Assembly: GCA_014529385.2 (NCBI GenBank)
Contig: CM043949.1
Location: forward strand, 145,926,850 to 145,990,849
Direction of reading: 5' to 3'
Source: Adiantum capillus-veneris
Taxonomy: Eukaryota > Streptophyta > Polypodiopsida > Polypodiales > Pteridaceae
Length of the DNA: 64,000 nt
Part shown: positions 53,776-63,767 of the stretch, piece after piece
How the letters are laid out: every line of letters starts with the position of its first letter
Numbering within the stretch: position 1 is the stretch's first letter
The notes under the pieces: model-generated
Database searches by the model: none
What the model was told of the DNA's origin: nothing
What the model saw: the letters and a program-made list of their open reading frames with translations, nothing else
Translations under genes and position numbers: made by a program

Positions 53776-54837
53776 GTGAAGCATGCGAGGCATGAGGAGG
53801 CATCTCAAAGAGAAGAGAAGATGAAAGGGACGGCCGAGTCTAGCAAGCAAGCAGCTAAACCACAATGGAAGATAGACAATGTGGACTTCTCACTAGGTGA
53901 GTATGCAAAACCCTATGACTTAGTTCAGGATGTGTTAATGCAGAGCCCGAAGATAACTTGGCCCCAATTACTCCACCTTGCACCCAGAATGAGGAGGCAA
54001 TGGACGAAAATGGTAAGTACCAGGAAATCAAGACCCAAGATAGCTAGGGCTATCTCTAGGAGGGATCTCGACGACATCCTGCCAACCATGGACGCTCACA
54101 TCAAGGGGCAGTGGATTTCAAACGTCTACATAGATGGTGGCGCGCAAATATGCGTCAAGATGATGCACCATCTAGGTCTAGAGGTAAGTAGGCCTGCACC
54201 CTACCGAGCCAAGATGGCAAACAATGTAAGAGTGAAATGCGTAGGCATTGTAAATGCAGTCAAAGTAAAAGCATTCAATACAGAAGTGGAGGTAGACATC
54301 TTCGTCATGCCACACAAAGGGGAGGGCTACCCCATCATTCTTGGAAGGCCTTGGATTATGGCTATGGAAGCTAAACAAGACTGGAGCACCGGAATGATCC
54401 AGATGAAGGATGCTAAAGGGAAGTCCATATTCTACGACATGAAGACTGGAAAGCAGCGTAACATGATCTTGGAGGCTTCAGAAGATGATTCCACCAACGA
54501 CTACTCGTCTACCTCAGGAGAAGAGACGACCACCCCCAACGGAAGTGACAGTAGCATCGAAGTAATGGGAGTCATTCTTAAAGACCCAAACAGATTAACA
54601 CAATCTGAAGCAACCTTGGAAAACCAAGAGGGATCATCACGTATGGAGTCCTTGGAGGATGCAGGTAAGCTACAAAAAATTATCTCAAATGAGTTGACCA
54701 ATGAAGAAAGGAAGGAGTACGTCTCCATGTTAGGTAACTTCACTACTTTGTTCATTGATGGCTATGATAAGATCACACGAATTATAGTAGTGCAACACCA
54801 CATAAAGCTCAAGAAAGGTAGCAAACCCGTAGTATAA
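53776..54837 (+). CDS. Tat-element protease domain
   Basis: Same frame as gag beyond one TGA; no ATG of its own at the ORF edge is needed if read as one polyprotein. RRDLDDILPTMDAHIKG, then VYIDGGAQICVKMMHHLGLEV near 54130-54180, then a PIILGRPWIMAME block at 54330 are the retropepsin core. The active site is D-G-G in place of D-S/T-G. Downstream is an acidic linker and IIVVQHHIKLKKGSKPV, the start of the RT region. A TAA at 54835 and a TAG at 54874 separate it from the RT frame. Confidence 0.7.
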   Translation: MKHARHEEASQREEKMKGTAESSKQAAKPQWKIDNVDFSLGEYAKPYDLVQDVLMQSPKITWPQLLHLAPRMRRQWTKMVSTRKSRPKIARAISRRDLDDILPTMDAHIKGQWISNVYIDGGAQICVKMMHHLGLEVSRPAPYRAKMANNVRVKCVGIVNAVKVKAFNTEVEVDIFVMPHKGEGYPIILGRPWIMAMEAKQDWSTGMIQMKDAKGKSIFYDMKTGKQRNMILEASEDDSTNDYSSTSGEETTTPNGSDSSIEVMGVILKDPNRLTQSEATLENQEGSSRMESLEDAGKLQKIISNELTNEERKEYVSMLGNFTTLFIDGYDKITRIIVVQHHIKLKKGSKPVV

Positions 54838-54885
54838 AAGCTCAGAAGACTTGGAGTAATCCAACAAGAGGCATAGCTTAAAGAA

Positions 54886-56307
54886 GTGAGAAGTTTGCTA
54901 CAAGCAGGTTTCATCTATCCTGTCAAAGACTCAGAATGGGTCTCCCCAGTAGTAGTCACACCAAAAAAAAATGGTAAGTGGAGAGTCTGTGTGGATTATA
55001 AACCTCTCAATGCAGCCACGAAGAGGGACCACTTTCCCCTCCCATTCCAGGATGAAATACTCAATGAAGTGGCAGGTCACGAACGCTACACAGTATGCGA
55101 TGGCTACTCAGGATACTTCCAGATTAGCATTGCGGAGGAGGATCAGAAGAAGAGAACCTTCATCACACCTTGGGGATGTTTTGCCTACATAGTGATGCCG
55201 TTTGGCCTCACTAACGCCCCGGCCACATTTCAACGCTATGCAACTTTTGTTTTCCAACCCTACTTTGGAACATCAATACGGGTTTTCATAGATGATTTTT
55301 GCATCTATAGCTCACGAGCCCTTCATTTAAGCAAAGTCTATGATGGCTTAACCAGGCTGCAAACCTTGGGTGGCCAACTCAACGTGGACAAGTGTCACAT
55401 TGGTGAGAGCAAAGTCATTCTCCTTGGTCATGTAATTTCAGCAAAAGGAATCGAGGCAGACCCTAGCAAGATTCAGACTCTGGTATCTTTATCATCACCC
55501 ACCACCGCCAAGCAACTGGTTTCTTTCCTTCAGAAGGTAAGATACTTAAGCAGTTTCATTCACCTGCTATCTCAAGTGGTCCTTCCACTACAACAGCTCA
55601 CCCAGAGGGATGTCTTCTCATGGAGTGAAGAGAACGAGCAGCAGTTTACTGAGGTGAAGCAAATCCTAGCTAAGCTTCCCACTATTTCACCTCCTAAGTG
55701 GGACAAGCCATTTTATGTGAACCCTAGTGTGGGAAATGATACACTAGGAGCATTGCTAATGCAAAAGGATCCCAAAACTTCTTTCATGCGCCCTATTTAC
55801 TTCTCTAGTCGGGTCATGACCCCATCAGAAAAAGGATTTACCGAAGTAGAACACATGGTTCTAGCACTAATGTTTGCTACCACAAAGTTCCGCTCCTATC
55901 TCCTGCCTAGACCCTTTGTAATCCTGACAATGGAGGAGGTTTTCCCATATGTAATGCGACACATGGATGTCTCATCTAGGATCTCAAAGTGGTTAATTAG
56001 ACTACAAGAGTTTGACTACACCATGCAAGTAGAAAACTCCACCAGGGCTAGTTTAGCGGGAATTCTCACTCATCGCCATTATGAGAAGAAGCTGAAGGTC
56101 AACACGGAAGCAAAGGAAGGAACACCAGCGATAGAGAGTCATAAGCTAGAGAGAGCTCACTCTCTTTTCTTTGACGGAGCATACAAGAGAACAATGAGTC
56201 AGTCTGCAGCAGGCATGGTCTTTTTCAATGAACAGCAAGAAAGAGTATTCTCCATGGACAGTTATTACACTCCTACTCCAACAATGAAGCAGAATATGCA
56301 ACCCTAA
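54886..56307 (+). CDS. Tat-element reverse transcriptase, RNase H and start of second RNase H
   Basis: 473 codons, frame 1 as gag and protease. RT motifs: GKWRVCVDYKPLN (residues 30-42), CDGYSGYFQISI (71-82, Asp72), MPFGLTNAPATFQR (104-117), and FIDDF (134-138), the Y/F-x-D-D box. The first RNase H follows (FYVNPSVGNDTLGALLMQ, EVEHMVLALMFAT); its first Asp is Asn, a common loss in Tat elements. From about residue 423 a second, archaeal-like RNase H begins (SLFFDGAYKR, AAGMVFF). The frame shifts at about 56290. It would copy element RNA in the particle. Confidence 0.85.
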   Translation: MRSLLQAGFIYPVKDSEWVSPVVVTPKKNGKWRVCVDYKPLNAATKRDHFPLPFQDEILNEVAGHERYTVCDGYSGYFQISIAEEDQKKRTFITPWGCFAYIVMPFGLTNAPATFQRYATFVFQPYFGTSIRVFIDDFCIYSSRALHLSKVYDGLTRLQTLGGQLNVDKCHIGESKVILLGHVISAKGIEADPSKIQTLVSLSSPTTAKQLVSFLQKVRYLSSFIHLLSQVVLPLQQLTQRDVFSWSEENEQQFTEVKQILAKLPTISPPKWDKPFYVNPSVGNDTLGALLMQKDPKTSFMRPIYFSSRVMTPSEKGFTEVEHMVLALMFATTKFRSYLLPRPFVILTMEEVFPYVMRHMDVSSRISKWLIRLQEFDYTMQVENSTRASLAGILTHRHYEKKLKVNTEAKEGTPAIESHKLERAHSLFFDGAYKRTMSQSAAGMVFFNEQQERVFSMDSYYTPTPTMKQNMQP

Positions 56308-56531
56308 TCCTTGGGTTGGAACAATGTATTTCACAAAGAATTCAGCGCCTAAATGTGTTCGACGATGCTTTGATTTTGATAAGGCAGATAAATGGCACCT
56401 GGAAGTGCAAAAATCAGGTTTTATTTGGTCAACTTCGCCAAGTTAAAGACCTCCTAAAGAAGTTTGAAGCAGTGAAACTCTTCCATGTCCCCAGAGCAGA
56501 AAATCAAGAGGCAGATTCACTAGCTAAATAA
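56308..56531 (+). pseudogene. Second (archaeal-type) RNase H, C-terminal half
   Basis: In frame 0, after the frameshift: AEYATLILGLEQC, then LNVFDDALILIRQINGTW, then FHVPRAENQEADSLAK. This is the aRNH layout (N-E-A-E-Y..L..GL, gDS.L...Q, H..R..N..AD.LA). The D-S of the middle motif is D-D-A. With the N-terminal half at 56160-56290 it makes the second RNase H diagnostic of the Tat lineage. Confidence 0.75.
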
Positions 56532-56597
56532 AGAATACAAGACGTTCCTGTAGGAGCAATAAAATTAAAACTACCCCTCTTCCAAGGTAGTGATGCT

Positions 56598-56890
56598 ATG
56601 CCTGGTATCATCAGTTTTCTAGATACAGGAGAATGTCCAGCAGGACACACCAAAGGCCAAAAACAATGGCTGGTAAGGAACACTACTAGGTACCGCCTTA
56701 TAGAAGACCACTTGTATTGTAAGGGCAAAGATCAAATTCTCAGGCAGGTGCCAACCTCCAGTGAGATCACAGAGTTAATTTCAAGTTGCCATGACGGCGT
56801 CTGCGACGGTAATTTTTCTCTAGATATCACCAGTAGGAAGATTCTACAGGCAGGATACTTTTGGCCTAGTTTGAACAAGGATGTACACCA
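56598..56890 (+). pseudogene. Tat-element integrase N-terminus, interrupted
   Basis: Same frame as the second RNase H. The sequence from YRLIEDHLYCKGKDQILRQV leads into the HHCC zinc finger: CHDGVCDGNFSLDITSRKIL, AGYFWPSLNKDVHH. The copia element inserts right after DVHH; the second half of the finger (WCKTCKACQ) resumes at 62473. Confidence 0.8.
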
Positions 56891-57658
56891 TGTTAGGAAA
56901 TAAGACGTAGCTAGATAGATTTTTGAGTAGATTACTTAATGGAGAGAGATAGATTTCACACACAAGAGATTATAGAGTAGAGAGAGAGAGAGAGTACACA
57001 CGATATACGTGGTTCACCCAATGTGGGCTACGTCCACGGGAAAGTAGCCACTCAATGGCTTTAGCACTTCAAAAGAAGAAGTAGTTTACAAAGGGATTAA
57101 ACCCTTGATAGAGCTCCCGCCTTGCTTCACTCTCACCACCTTACACTCACCTTGTTGCATTAACTTCACACTATGAAATGTGTGTAGAAATGGCCTCCTT
57201 TTATAGGCCAAAAGGGCTGCCCTCTCTTATGAGAGGCAGCCATGTGTAGCCGCCCTTGTGCGAATAAGTCCAAATCGGACCCTCCAATCCGCCCATGTGT
57301 GGCCGCCTTTGAGAAGACAAGTCCGCTTTTGAATTCGACCACCGGCCACCGGCCATTGACTTCCGACCACCGGCCACCGGCCATTGACTACCGGCCACCG
57401 GCCAACCGACCGGTTGTTTTCCGACCACTTTCTGGCCGCCGTCCGGCCATAAAATTCCTACGGGGAAAAAAAGTCTCGGGGGCCTCCGCCCCCGAGGCCT
57501 CTAAAGTTGCCCCTGATTCTTGTCCGTGAAAATTTTGGTTTCCGGTGAGTGATTTTCTTTCACGCACGATGGCTTCTCCTCATAATGGGGGCCTTACAAA
57601 TGTGTGCTTTTACCACAGAAAATTACAAGGATAAATCAGGCTCCATACTTAATTAACA
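56891..57658 (-). repeat. 3' LTR of the copia element
   Basis: 768 bp. Contains a GA microsatellite (56978-56994) and a CCGGCCACCGGCCATTGACT minisatellite (about 57338-57412). The plus strand ends TTAATTAACA, four bases (ATTA) longer than the other LTR. Confidence 0.93.
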
Positions 57659-57671
57659 ATCTCCCACTTGG
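57659..57671 (-). promoter_or_regulatory. Polypurine tract of the copia element
   Basis: The minus strand reads AAGTGGGAGAT directly before the 3' LTR, nearly the same as in the non-autonomous element at 26337. Confidence 0.75.
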
Positions 57672-57718
57672 AGACTGATCTCCAAACCAAACCTGTGACT
57701 GCTTTCCATTCTGGCTTC

Positions 57719-58486
57719 TTATCCTTGAATGCCGATTGAAGATGAGCAAAAGCTCAACTTCTCCTTGTTGACCACCTTTGTAAACATGTCTGCAGGATTT
57801 TCACTTGTATGCACTTTTCCTAGCTTTAGCTGTCTCTCTTCCAAAAGAGTGCGTATGAAGTGATATCTCACCTCAATGTGCTTTGTCCTTGAATGAAAGG
57901 CTGAGTTCTTTGCAAGATGGATAGCGCTTTGGCTATCACTGTACAAGACACAATTGTCTTGTTTGAATCCAAGCTCTTCTAAGAATCTGTGAAGCCACAT
58001 AATTTCTTTGCTTGCCTCCGTCATTGCTACATACTCTGCTTCCATGGTAGAAAGTGAAACCACTTTCTGCAGCTTTGAAGCCCAGCTTACTGCTGTGCCT
58101 CCAACCATGAACACATAGCCAGTAGTGCTCCTTCGAGTATCTTTTTCACCTGCCATATCTGCATCAGCATACCCTTCTAGAAAAATATCAGTTCCTCCAA
58201 AATACAAAGCATTTGTTGTTGTCCCTTTTAGATACCTAAGTATCCACTTCACAGCTTGCCAATGCTCTTTACCTGGGTTGTCCATGAACCTACTCACAAC
58301 TCCCACTGCATGTGCAATGTCTGGCTTTGTCCAGACCATAGCATACATTAGAGAACCTACCGCTGCAGCATATGGAACTTTAGACATATAGGCTATCTCC
58401 TCTTGTGTCTTTGGACACATATCCTTTGTTAGTTTAAAATGACCAGCCAAAAGGTGTAGAAACTGGTTTTGCATTTTGCATTGCAA
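57719..58486 (-). CDS. Copia RNase H and C-terminal end of pol
   Basis: 255 codons without clear own start. It carries AAVGSLMYAMVWTKPDIAHA, then RYLKGTTTNALYFGG, the RNase H with DADMAGEKDTRRSTTG (first Asp), SLSTMEAEYVAMTEA (Glu), LYSDSQSAIHLAKN (Asp) and a RTKHIEVRYHFIR motif with ENPADMFTK at the end. All copia RNase H landmarks are present. A frameshift around 58490-58530 separates it from the main frame. Confidence 0.9.
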   Translation of the reverse strand: MQCKMQNQFLHLLAGHFKLTKDMCPKTQEEIAYMSKVPYAAAVGSLMYAMVWTKPDIAHAVGVVSRFMDNPGKEHWQAVKWILRYLKGTTTNALYFGGTDIFLEGYADADMAGEKDTRRSTTGYVFMVGGTAVSWASKLQKVVSLSTMEAEYVAMTEASKEIMWLHRFLEELGFKQDNCVLYSDSQSAIHLAKNSAFHSRTKHIEVRYHFIRTLLEERQLKLGKVHTSENPADMFTKVVNKEKLSFCSSSIGIQG

Positions 58487-58528
58487 ACCTTTCTAGTACC
58501 TTCTTGATGTAATCTTCTTGAGATAGCT

Positions 58529-61500
58529 TTATTGTCTTCTTTGTCCTGTCCTTGATATTTTCATACCAAGTATCCTCTTTGCAGCACCTAAATCTTTCAT
58601 TGAAAAAGATTTGGACAGCTCCTCTTTTAGGTCTTTGATGTCCTGCATGTTAGCACTTGCAATCAACATGTCATCAACATACAACATTAGGATGATGAAT
58701 TTCCCATTTCCCAAATTCTTCGTGTAGACGCAGTGATCCGAGTTGCATCTTGTGAATCCATGATCCAACATCCATCGATCAAACTTCAGGTACCATTGTC
58801 TTGATGCTTGCTTTAAACCATACAAGCTCTTCTTTAATCTGCAAAACATTTTCTCCTTACCTTTTACTTCATACCCCTTTGGTTGAAGCATGTAGATTTC
58901 CTCCTCTAAGTCACCGTGAGGGAATTCCGTATTTACATCCATTTGCTCGAGATTTAGATCATGAGCAGCCACAAGGCTTAAGACAAGCCTAATTGAGTTC
59001 ATTTTTACAACAAGAGAAAATATTTCATTGAAGTTAATACCTTTCTTTTGAGAAAAACCTTTTACCACAAGCCTAGACTTGTACCTATTCTTCCCACCTT
59101 CTTCTTCCTTCAGCTTGTACACCCATTTGTTTTGAAGTGCCCGCTTACCATTAGGCAACTCAACCAACACCCATGTTTGGTTGCGATGTAGTGAGTCCAT
59201 CTCCACTTGCATGCTCTTCGTCCATTCTTCTTTGGATTCATGTTGCATAGCTTCTTCGTATGATTCCGGCTCTCCAAAATCTGAGATCAAGAGATGGTTG
59301 AAAGAAGGAACAAACCTTTCTGGAGGTCTACTTGCTCTTGTAGATCTTTGGGGAATAGGTTGAGGCTCCTCATTTGGTTGATGTTGTTGCACATTGTCAC
59401 TGTTTGCAGTCCTTGAGTCTTCACCGTCCTCAAGCTCCATGTACTCATCACCTGTTTCTTTTGTTTGTTTTCTTTCCAAGTAATCTTTGTACATATTTTT
59501 TTCGTTAAAAATTACATCCCTACTCCTTAAGATTTTACCATCTTCAGGATTCCATAGGCGATACCCAAAGTCTCCTTCTCCATAGCCAATGAAGAAACAC
59601 TTTTTGGACTTTGCATCTAGCTTTGATCTTAGGCTTCTAATGTGCATGAAAGCCTCACACCCAAACACTTTGAGAAATGCATAATTCACTGGTTTACCTG
59701 TCCATGCCTCTTCTGGAACTCCCCCATCCAATGCCGTTGAGGGTGACCGATTGATTAAGTACACAGACGTACTTACAGCTTCCGCCCAAAGCTCAAGCGG
59801 TAGGCCTGCATGTAGCCGCATGCTTCGTGCTCGTTCCATGATTGTCCTATTCATCCATTCCGAAATCCCATTTTGTTGAGGTGTCCTTGGGGTTGTCCTT
59901 TGCCTCCGAATGCCATTGCTAGCACAAAAGCTTTCAAAAGCTTGGCTGCAATATCCGCCTCCATTGTCGGATCTGAGGCATTTAACCTTGGTACCTGTTT
60001 CATTCTCCACAAAGGCTTTCCACCTTTGAAATATGGAAAATACATCGGATTTATTCTTCATGACATAAACCCATGTTTTTCTAGTCGCATCGTCTATGAA
60101 TGTTACATAGTACAATGAGCCACCAAGTGATGGTGTACTTGCAGGACCCCAAACATCAGAATGAACCAACTCAAGTTTTTTATTTTTTCTTTCATTTCCT
60201 GATTTTTGAAATTTTACCCTCTTTTGTTTACCATGAACACAATCTTCACAGAACTCTAAGTCCACTTCTTTCAAACCTAGTAGAAGCTTCTTTGTTTGAA
60301 GGATTTGCATTCCTTTGGCACTCATATGCCTAAGTCGGTAGTGCCACACCGCACTGTCAACTTCTGTAGTTGCTGCACAAGCTGAAGGTTGCGTGCTAAC
60401 AGTACACAAGTAAAGTGTACCAACCTTTTCTCCCTTGGCAACCACCAAAGATCCCTTTGAGATCTTCCACCGTTTGTTTCCAAATGCAATGTTGTGACCT
60501 TCATCGTCCAATTGTCTTGTAGAGATCAAATTTTTGCGAAGAGAAGGAACATGCCTAACATCTTTAAGCTTCCATTCATTTCCGTTAGCAGTTTTGACAG
60601 AAACTGTACCTTTGCCGACAATCTTACAAGCTTCATCATCTCCCAAGTATACATACCCAAAATTACCTTTGGTGTAGTCTTGGAAATGTTGCTTGTGTGG
60701 TGCCGCATGGCATGAAGCCCCGGAATCTACTATCCAGGAATTAGACACATTGTCTAATGAGAGAATTAGAGCATCTTGCTCTACTTTACCTGCCACATTG
60801 GCCTCCGATGTTGGCTTGTTGTCTTGAGACTCTGTCTCCTTCTTCTTCTTGGACCAACAATCCTTCTTGACGTGGCCCTTCTTGCCACAGTTCCAACATT
60901 CAAGAACTAACTTTGTGCGTGACTTGCTCCGCCTTGAGCGATCACGACCCTTTTGGTTTTTGAACCTCTCCTTAGGCCTTCCTCTTGTTTCCACTGATAG
61001 TGCAGCACTTGATGATTCTCCTGTGCTTCTCCTTCGCATTTCCTCACTTAGGAGAACACCCACAACATCATCAAACTTAAGAGTATTTGTGCCAGAGATA
61101 GAATTACTTACAGCCATCACAAGGCTGTCCCAACTATTCGGTAGAGATGATAGTATAAGGAGAGCTCGCACTTCGTCGTCGAAATTGATTTTCACTGATC
61201 GAAGTTGACTTATGTTTGTGTTAAATTCATTTAGGTGTTCTGCAACTGAACCATTCTCTGCCATCTTTAGATTGAACAAGCGCTTCATAAGAAATACCTT
61301 ATTGGATGCCGATGGTTTCTCGTAGAAGTCGTCAAGTGACTTCATCAAGTCCTCCGTGGTCTTCATCTCTGAAACATTGAAGGCCATCGTTGACGCCAAG
61401 CTTAACCGGATTGTTCCCAGTGCCTTTCGATAAAGGACAATCCATGCTTCATCTGCCATTGTTGCGGGCTTCTTCGCAAGACCGCCTAGTGGCAAATAGA

Positions 61501-61606
61501 GGTCCTTCTGGTAGAGATAGTCCTCAATCTGCATCTTCCAATGTTGGTAGTTTTTGCCGTTGAACTTCTCAATCTTGAGCTTCCCTTCCTCCGCCATAAC
61601 TCCCAC
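58529..61606 (-). CDS. Copia gag-protease-integrase-reverse transcriptase polyprotein
   Basis: 1025 codons. Gag: FNGKNYQHWKMQIEDYL near residue 15 and CCHC knuckle CWNCGKKGHVKKDC (237-250). Protease: WIVDSGASCH with intact DSG at 294-296. Gag-pre-integrase: WHYRLRHMSAKGMQ and the CEDCVHGKQ finger. Integrase: LVHSDVWGP, then LRSDNGGGY, then TPQQNGISEWMNRT, so the D-D-E triad is present. RT: VYKLKEEEGG, MDVNTEFPHGDLEEEIYM, then LYGLKQASRQWY and LMLYVDDML (YVDD). The frame runs out near GMKISRTGQ where copia RT continues, indicating a frameshift. The first ATG (61606) or the one three codons on (MAEEGKLKIEKF) may start it. Otherwise potentially active. Confidence 0.93.
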   Translation of the reverse strand: MGVMAEEGKLKIEKFNGKNYQHWKMQIEDYLYQKDLYLPLGGLAKKPATMADEAWIVLYRKALGTIRLSLASTMAFNVSEMKTTEDLMKSLDDFYEKPSASNKVFLMKRLFNLKMAENGSVAEHLNEFNTNISQLRSVKINFDDEVRALLILSSLPNSWDSLVMAVSNSISGTNTLKFDDVVGVLLSEEMRRRSTGESSSAALSVETRGRPKERFKNQKGRDRSRRSKSRTKLVLECWNCGKKGHVKKDCWSKKKKETESQDNKPTSEANVAGKVEQDALILSLDNVSNSWIVDSGASCHAAPHKQHFQDYTKGNFGYVYLGDDEACKIVGKGTVSVKTANGNEWKLKDVRHVPSLRKNLISTRQLDDEGHNIAFGNKRWKISKGSLVVAKGEKVGTLYLCTVSTQPSACAATTEVDSAVWHYRLRHMSAKGMQILQTKKLLLGLKEVDLEFCEDCVHGKQKRVKFQKSGNERKNKKLELVHSDVWGPASTPSLGGSLYYVTFIDDATRKTWVYVMKNKSDVFSIFQRWKAFVENETGTKVKCLRSDNGGGYCSQAFESFCASNGIRRQRTTPRTPQQNGISEWMNRTIMERARSMRLHAGLPLELWAEAVSTSVYLINRSPSTALDGGVPEEAWTGKPVNYAFLKVFGCEAFMHIRSLRSKLDAKSKKCFFIGYGEGDFGYRLWNPEDGKILRSRDVIFNEKNMYKDYLERKQTKETGDEYMELEDGEDSRTANSDNVQQHQPNEEPQPIPQRSTRASRPPERFVPSFNHLLISDFGEPESYEEAMQHESKEEWTKSMQVEMDSLHRNQTWVLVELPNGKRALQNKWVYKLKEEEGGKNRYKSRLVVKGFSQKKGINFNEIFSLVVKMNSIRLVLSLVAAHDLNLEQMDVNTEFPHGDLEEEIYMLQPKGYEVKGKEKMFCRLKKSLYGLKQASRQWYLKFDRWMLDHGFTRCNSDHCVYTKNLGNGKFIILMLYVDDMLIASANMQDIKDLKEELSKSFSMKDLGAAKRILGMKISRTGQRRQ

Positions 61607-61658
61607 TCAATTCAAGGAATCCTTTCCTTGAGATAATTTATCTACGAGCAAACCTTGC

Positions 61659-61670
61659 TCTGATAGCAGT
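61659..61670 (-). promoter_or_regulatory. Primer-binding site of the copia element
   Basis: The minus strand reads TGCTATCAGAGC, one base from the usual TGGTATCAGAGC, just inside the 5' LTR. Confidence 0.8.
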
Positions 61671-61671
61671 T

Positions 61672-61755
61672 GTTAGGAAATAAGACGTAGCTAGATAGAT
61701 TTTTGAGTAGATTACTTAATGGAGAGAGATAGATTTCACACACAAGAGATTATAG

Positions 61756-61790
<35 letters not shown>

Positions 61791-62467
61791 CACGATATAC
61801 GTGGTTCACCCAATGTGGGCTACGTCCACGGGAAAGCAGCCACTCAATGGCTTTAGCACTTCAAAAGAAGAAGTAGTTTACAAAGGGATTAAACCCTTGA
61901 TAGAGCTCCCGCCTTGCTTCACTCTCACCACCTCACACTCACCTTGTTGCATTAACTTCACACTATGAAATGTGTGTAGAAATGGCCTCCTTTTATAGGC
62001 CAAAAGGGCTACCCTCTCTTATGAGAGGCAGCCATGTGTAGCCGCCCTTGTGCGAATAAGTCCAAATCGGACCCTCCAATCCGCCCATGTGTGGCCGCCT
62101 TTGAGAAGACAAGTCCGCTTTTGAATTCAGCCACCGGCCATTGACTTCCGACCACCGGCCACCGGCCATTGACTTCCGACCATCGGCCATCGGCCATTGA
62201 CTACCGGCCACCGGCCAACCGACCGGTTGTTTTTCGACCACTTTCTGGCCGCCGTCCGGCCATAATATTCCGGCGGAAAAAAAAAGTCTCAGGGGCCTCT
62301 GCCCCCGAGGCCTCTAAAGTTGCCCCTGATTCTTGTCCGTGAAAATTTTGGTTTCCGGTGAGTGATTTTCCTTCATGCACGATGGCTTCTCCTCATAATG
62401 GGGGCCTTACAAATGTGTGCTTTTACCACAAAAAATTACAAGGGTAAATCAGGATCCATACTTAACA
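61672..62467 (-). repeat. 5' LTR of the copia element
   Basis: 796 bp. The plus strand begins TGTTAGGAAATAAG and ends CTTAACA. Contains a longer GA microsatellite (61759-61787) and one more CCGGCCA-type minisatellite unit (62130-62215) than the other LTR. Confidence 0.93.
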
Positions 62468-62472
62468 CACCA

Positions 62473-63397
62473 TTGGTGTAAAACATGTAAGGCTTGTCAA
62501 GTGGCCAGTGATCGCACGGTAACCTACGAGCCACAAACCCCTATCATTTCATATGGTCCTTTTGAGAAATGGGGAATAGATGCAATCGGTCCTTTACCAA
62601 GGGCCCAATCAGGTAAACTGTACATCATAGTGGGTGTAGACTACATGACTCGATGGGCAGAAGCAACGGCCACCACCCGCATTACAGCCCAAGAGGTGGA
62701 AAAGTCCATTTTTGAGCATATCGTTTGCCGTTTTGGCACTCCTCTTGAGATAATATCAGATAGAGGACCAGGATTCAGAGGTGATTTGGTGGGAGAACTT
62801 ATGAAGAAGCTAGGCATCACACATAGGCATTCCACACCATACTACCCACAATGCAATGGTCTGGTATAGAAGGTAAATAGAATGATTTGCAAAATCATCA
62901 CAAAACAGGTGAACAACTACACAGGGGACTGGGATAAACATCTCATGGCAGCTCTTTGGGCCTACAGAACAATGTTCCGAACATCACTAGGTTTCACTCC
63001 TTTCCATCTAGTTTATGGGAAGATGGCAATTCTACCCATTGAGGTACAAATAGCCAGCTTACGAGTCTTGGCTAGCCAGACACACCGTCCAATTGTAAAC
63101 CTCCGAAACCACATCTTGGATCTAGAGAGACTCCAACTGGATAGGGAAGAAGCAATCAATCACTATGCAGCACAGGTAGAACGACGTCGGCTCACTTTCA
63201 ATCAAGGGCTTACAGAAAAAGGTCTGGAAAAAGGCATGTTAGTTCTACAATACAACAACAGATTTGACACTAGGAAGGATAATAAATTTCAACCCAGATG
63301 GGAAGGGCCATTCATCATCAAGAAACGATATGACAACGGCAGCTATAAGCTGATGGAAGCAGATGGGAGAATTCACAAGACTAGGATCAATGGATGA
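62473..63397 (+). pseudogene. Tat-element integrase, catalytic core and C-terminus
   Basis: Resumes with WCKTCKACQVASD, then FEKWGIDAIGPLP (Asp), IISDRGPGFRGDL (Asp), and YYPQCNGLV followed by TAG at 62867-62869 exactly where the catalytic Glu is expected. The same frame goes on as KVNRMICKIITK, WAYRTMFRTSLGFTPFHLVYG, and a C-terminal part with GMLVLQYNNR and KFQPRWEGPFIIKKRY, the chromodomain-free GPF/IV type tail. A TGA at 63395 and a short Glu-rich tail follow. Both triad Asp remain; the Glu is lost to a stop. Confidence 0.85.
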
Positions 63398-63520
63398 AGG
63401 CTGAAAAGGTATTTTCTTAGGTTTGACCCAGAATTCGCGCTAGACATTCCAGAAGAGGGAGAACCCTCTAACTCTATAGCTGAAGAAGGAGAAGAAGGGC
63501 TAGAAGCATGAATGCCTCTA

Positions 63521-63539
63521 GCCAAAGGGAGAGGGCTAA
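63521..63539 (+). promoter_or_regulatory. Polypurine tract of the Tat element
   Basis: AAAGGGAGAGGGCTAA directly before the 3' LTR. Confidence 0.7.
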
Positions 63540-63677
63540 TGATAGCCGACTTTCGAAAATCAAACGAAAAAAAGAAAAAAAAACTCATTCCCCCCCCCCC
63601 CCCCTCCCCCCCCCCCAACTCTTAGTACCCCCCGTAGCTTATTCCCCCTCCCACCCGCCGGGGATTCGATAAATAAC

Positions 63678-63767
<90 letters not shown>

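Larger units (their letters stand above)
56891..62467 (-). mobile_element. Nearly intact Ty1-copia element, 5577 bp, nested
   Basis: LTRs at 56891-57658 and 61672-62467 with TG...CA ends, flanked by the target duplication CACCA (56886-56890 and 62468-62472). On the minus strand: 5' LTR, primer site, a 1025-codon gag-pol frame (61606-58529), a frameshift region, the RNase H end (58486-57719), polypurine tract and 3' LTR. LTRs differ by scattered bases plus microsatellite and minisatellite length, so insertion is recent relative to the host Tat element. Confidence 0.95.

Noticed and set aside
57201-57428. Trp/Gly-rich ORF (and copies at 61993-62241)
   Set aside because: Translation of the GGCCACCGGCC minisatellite within copia LTRs.
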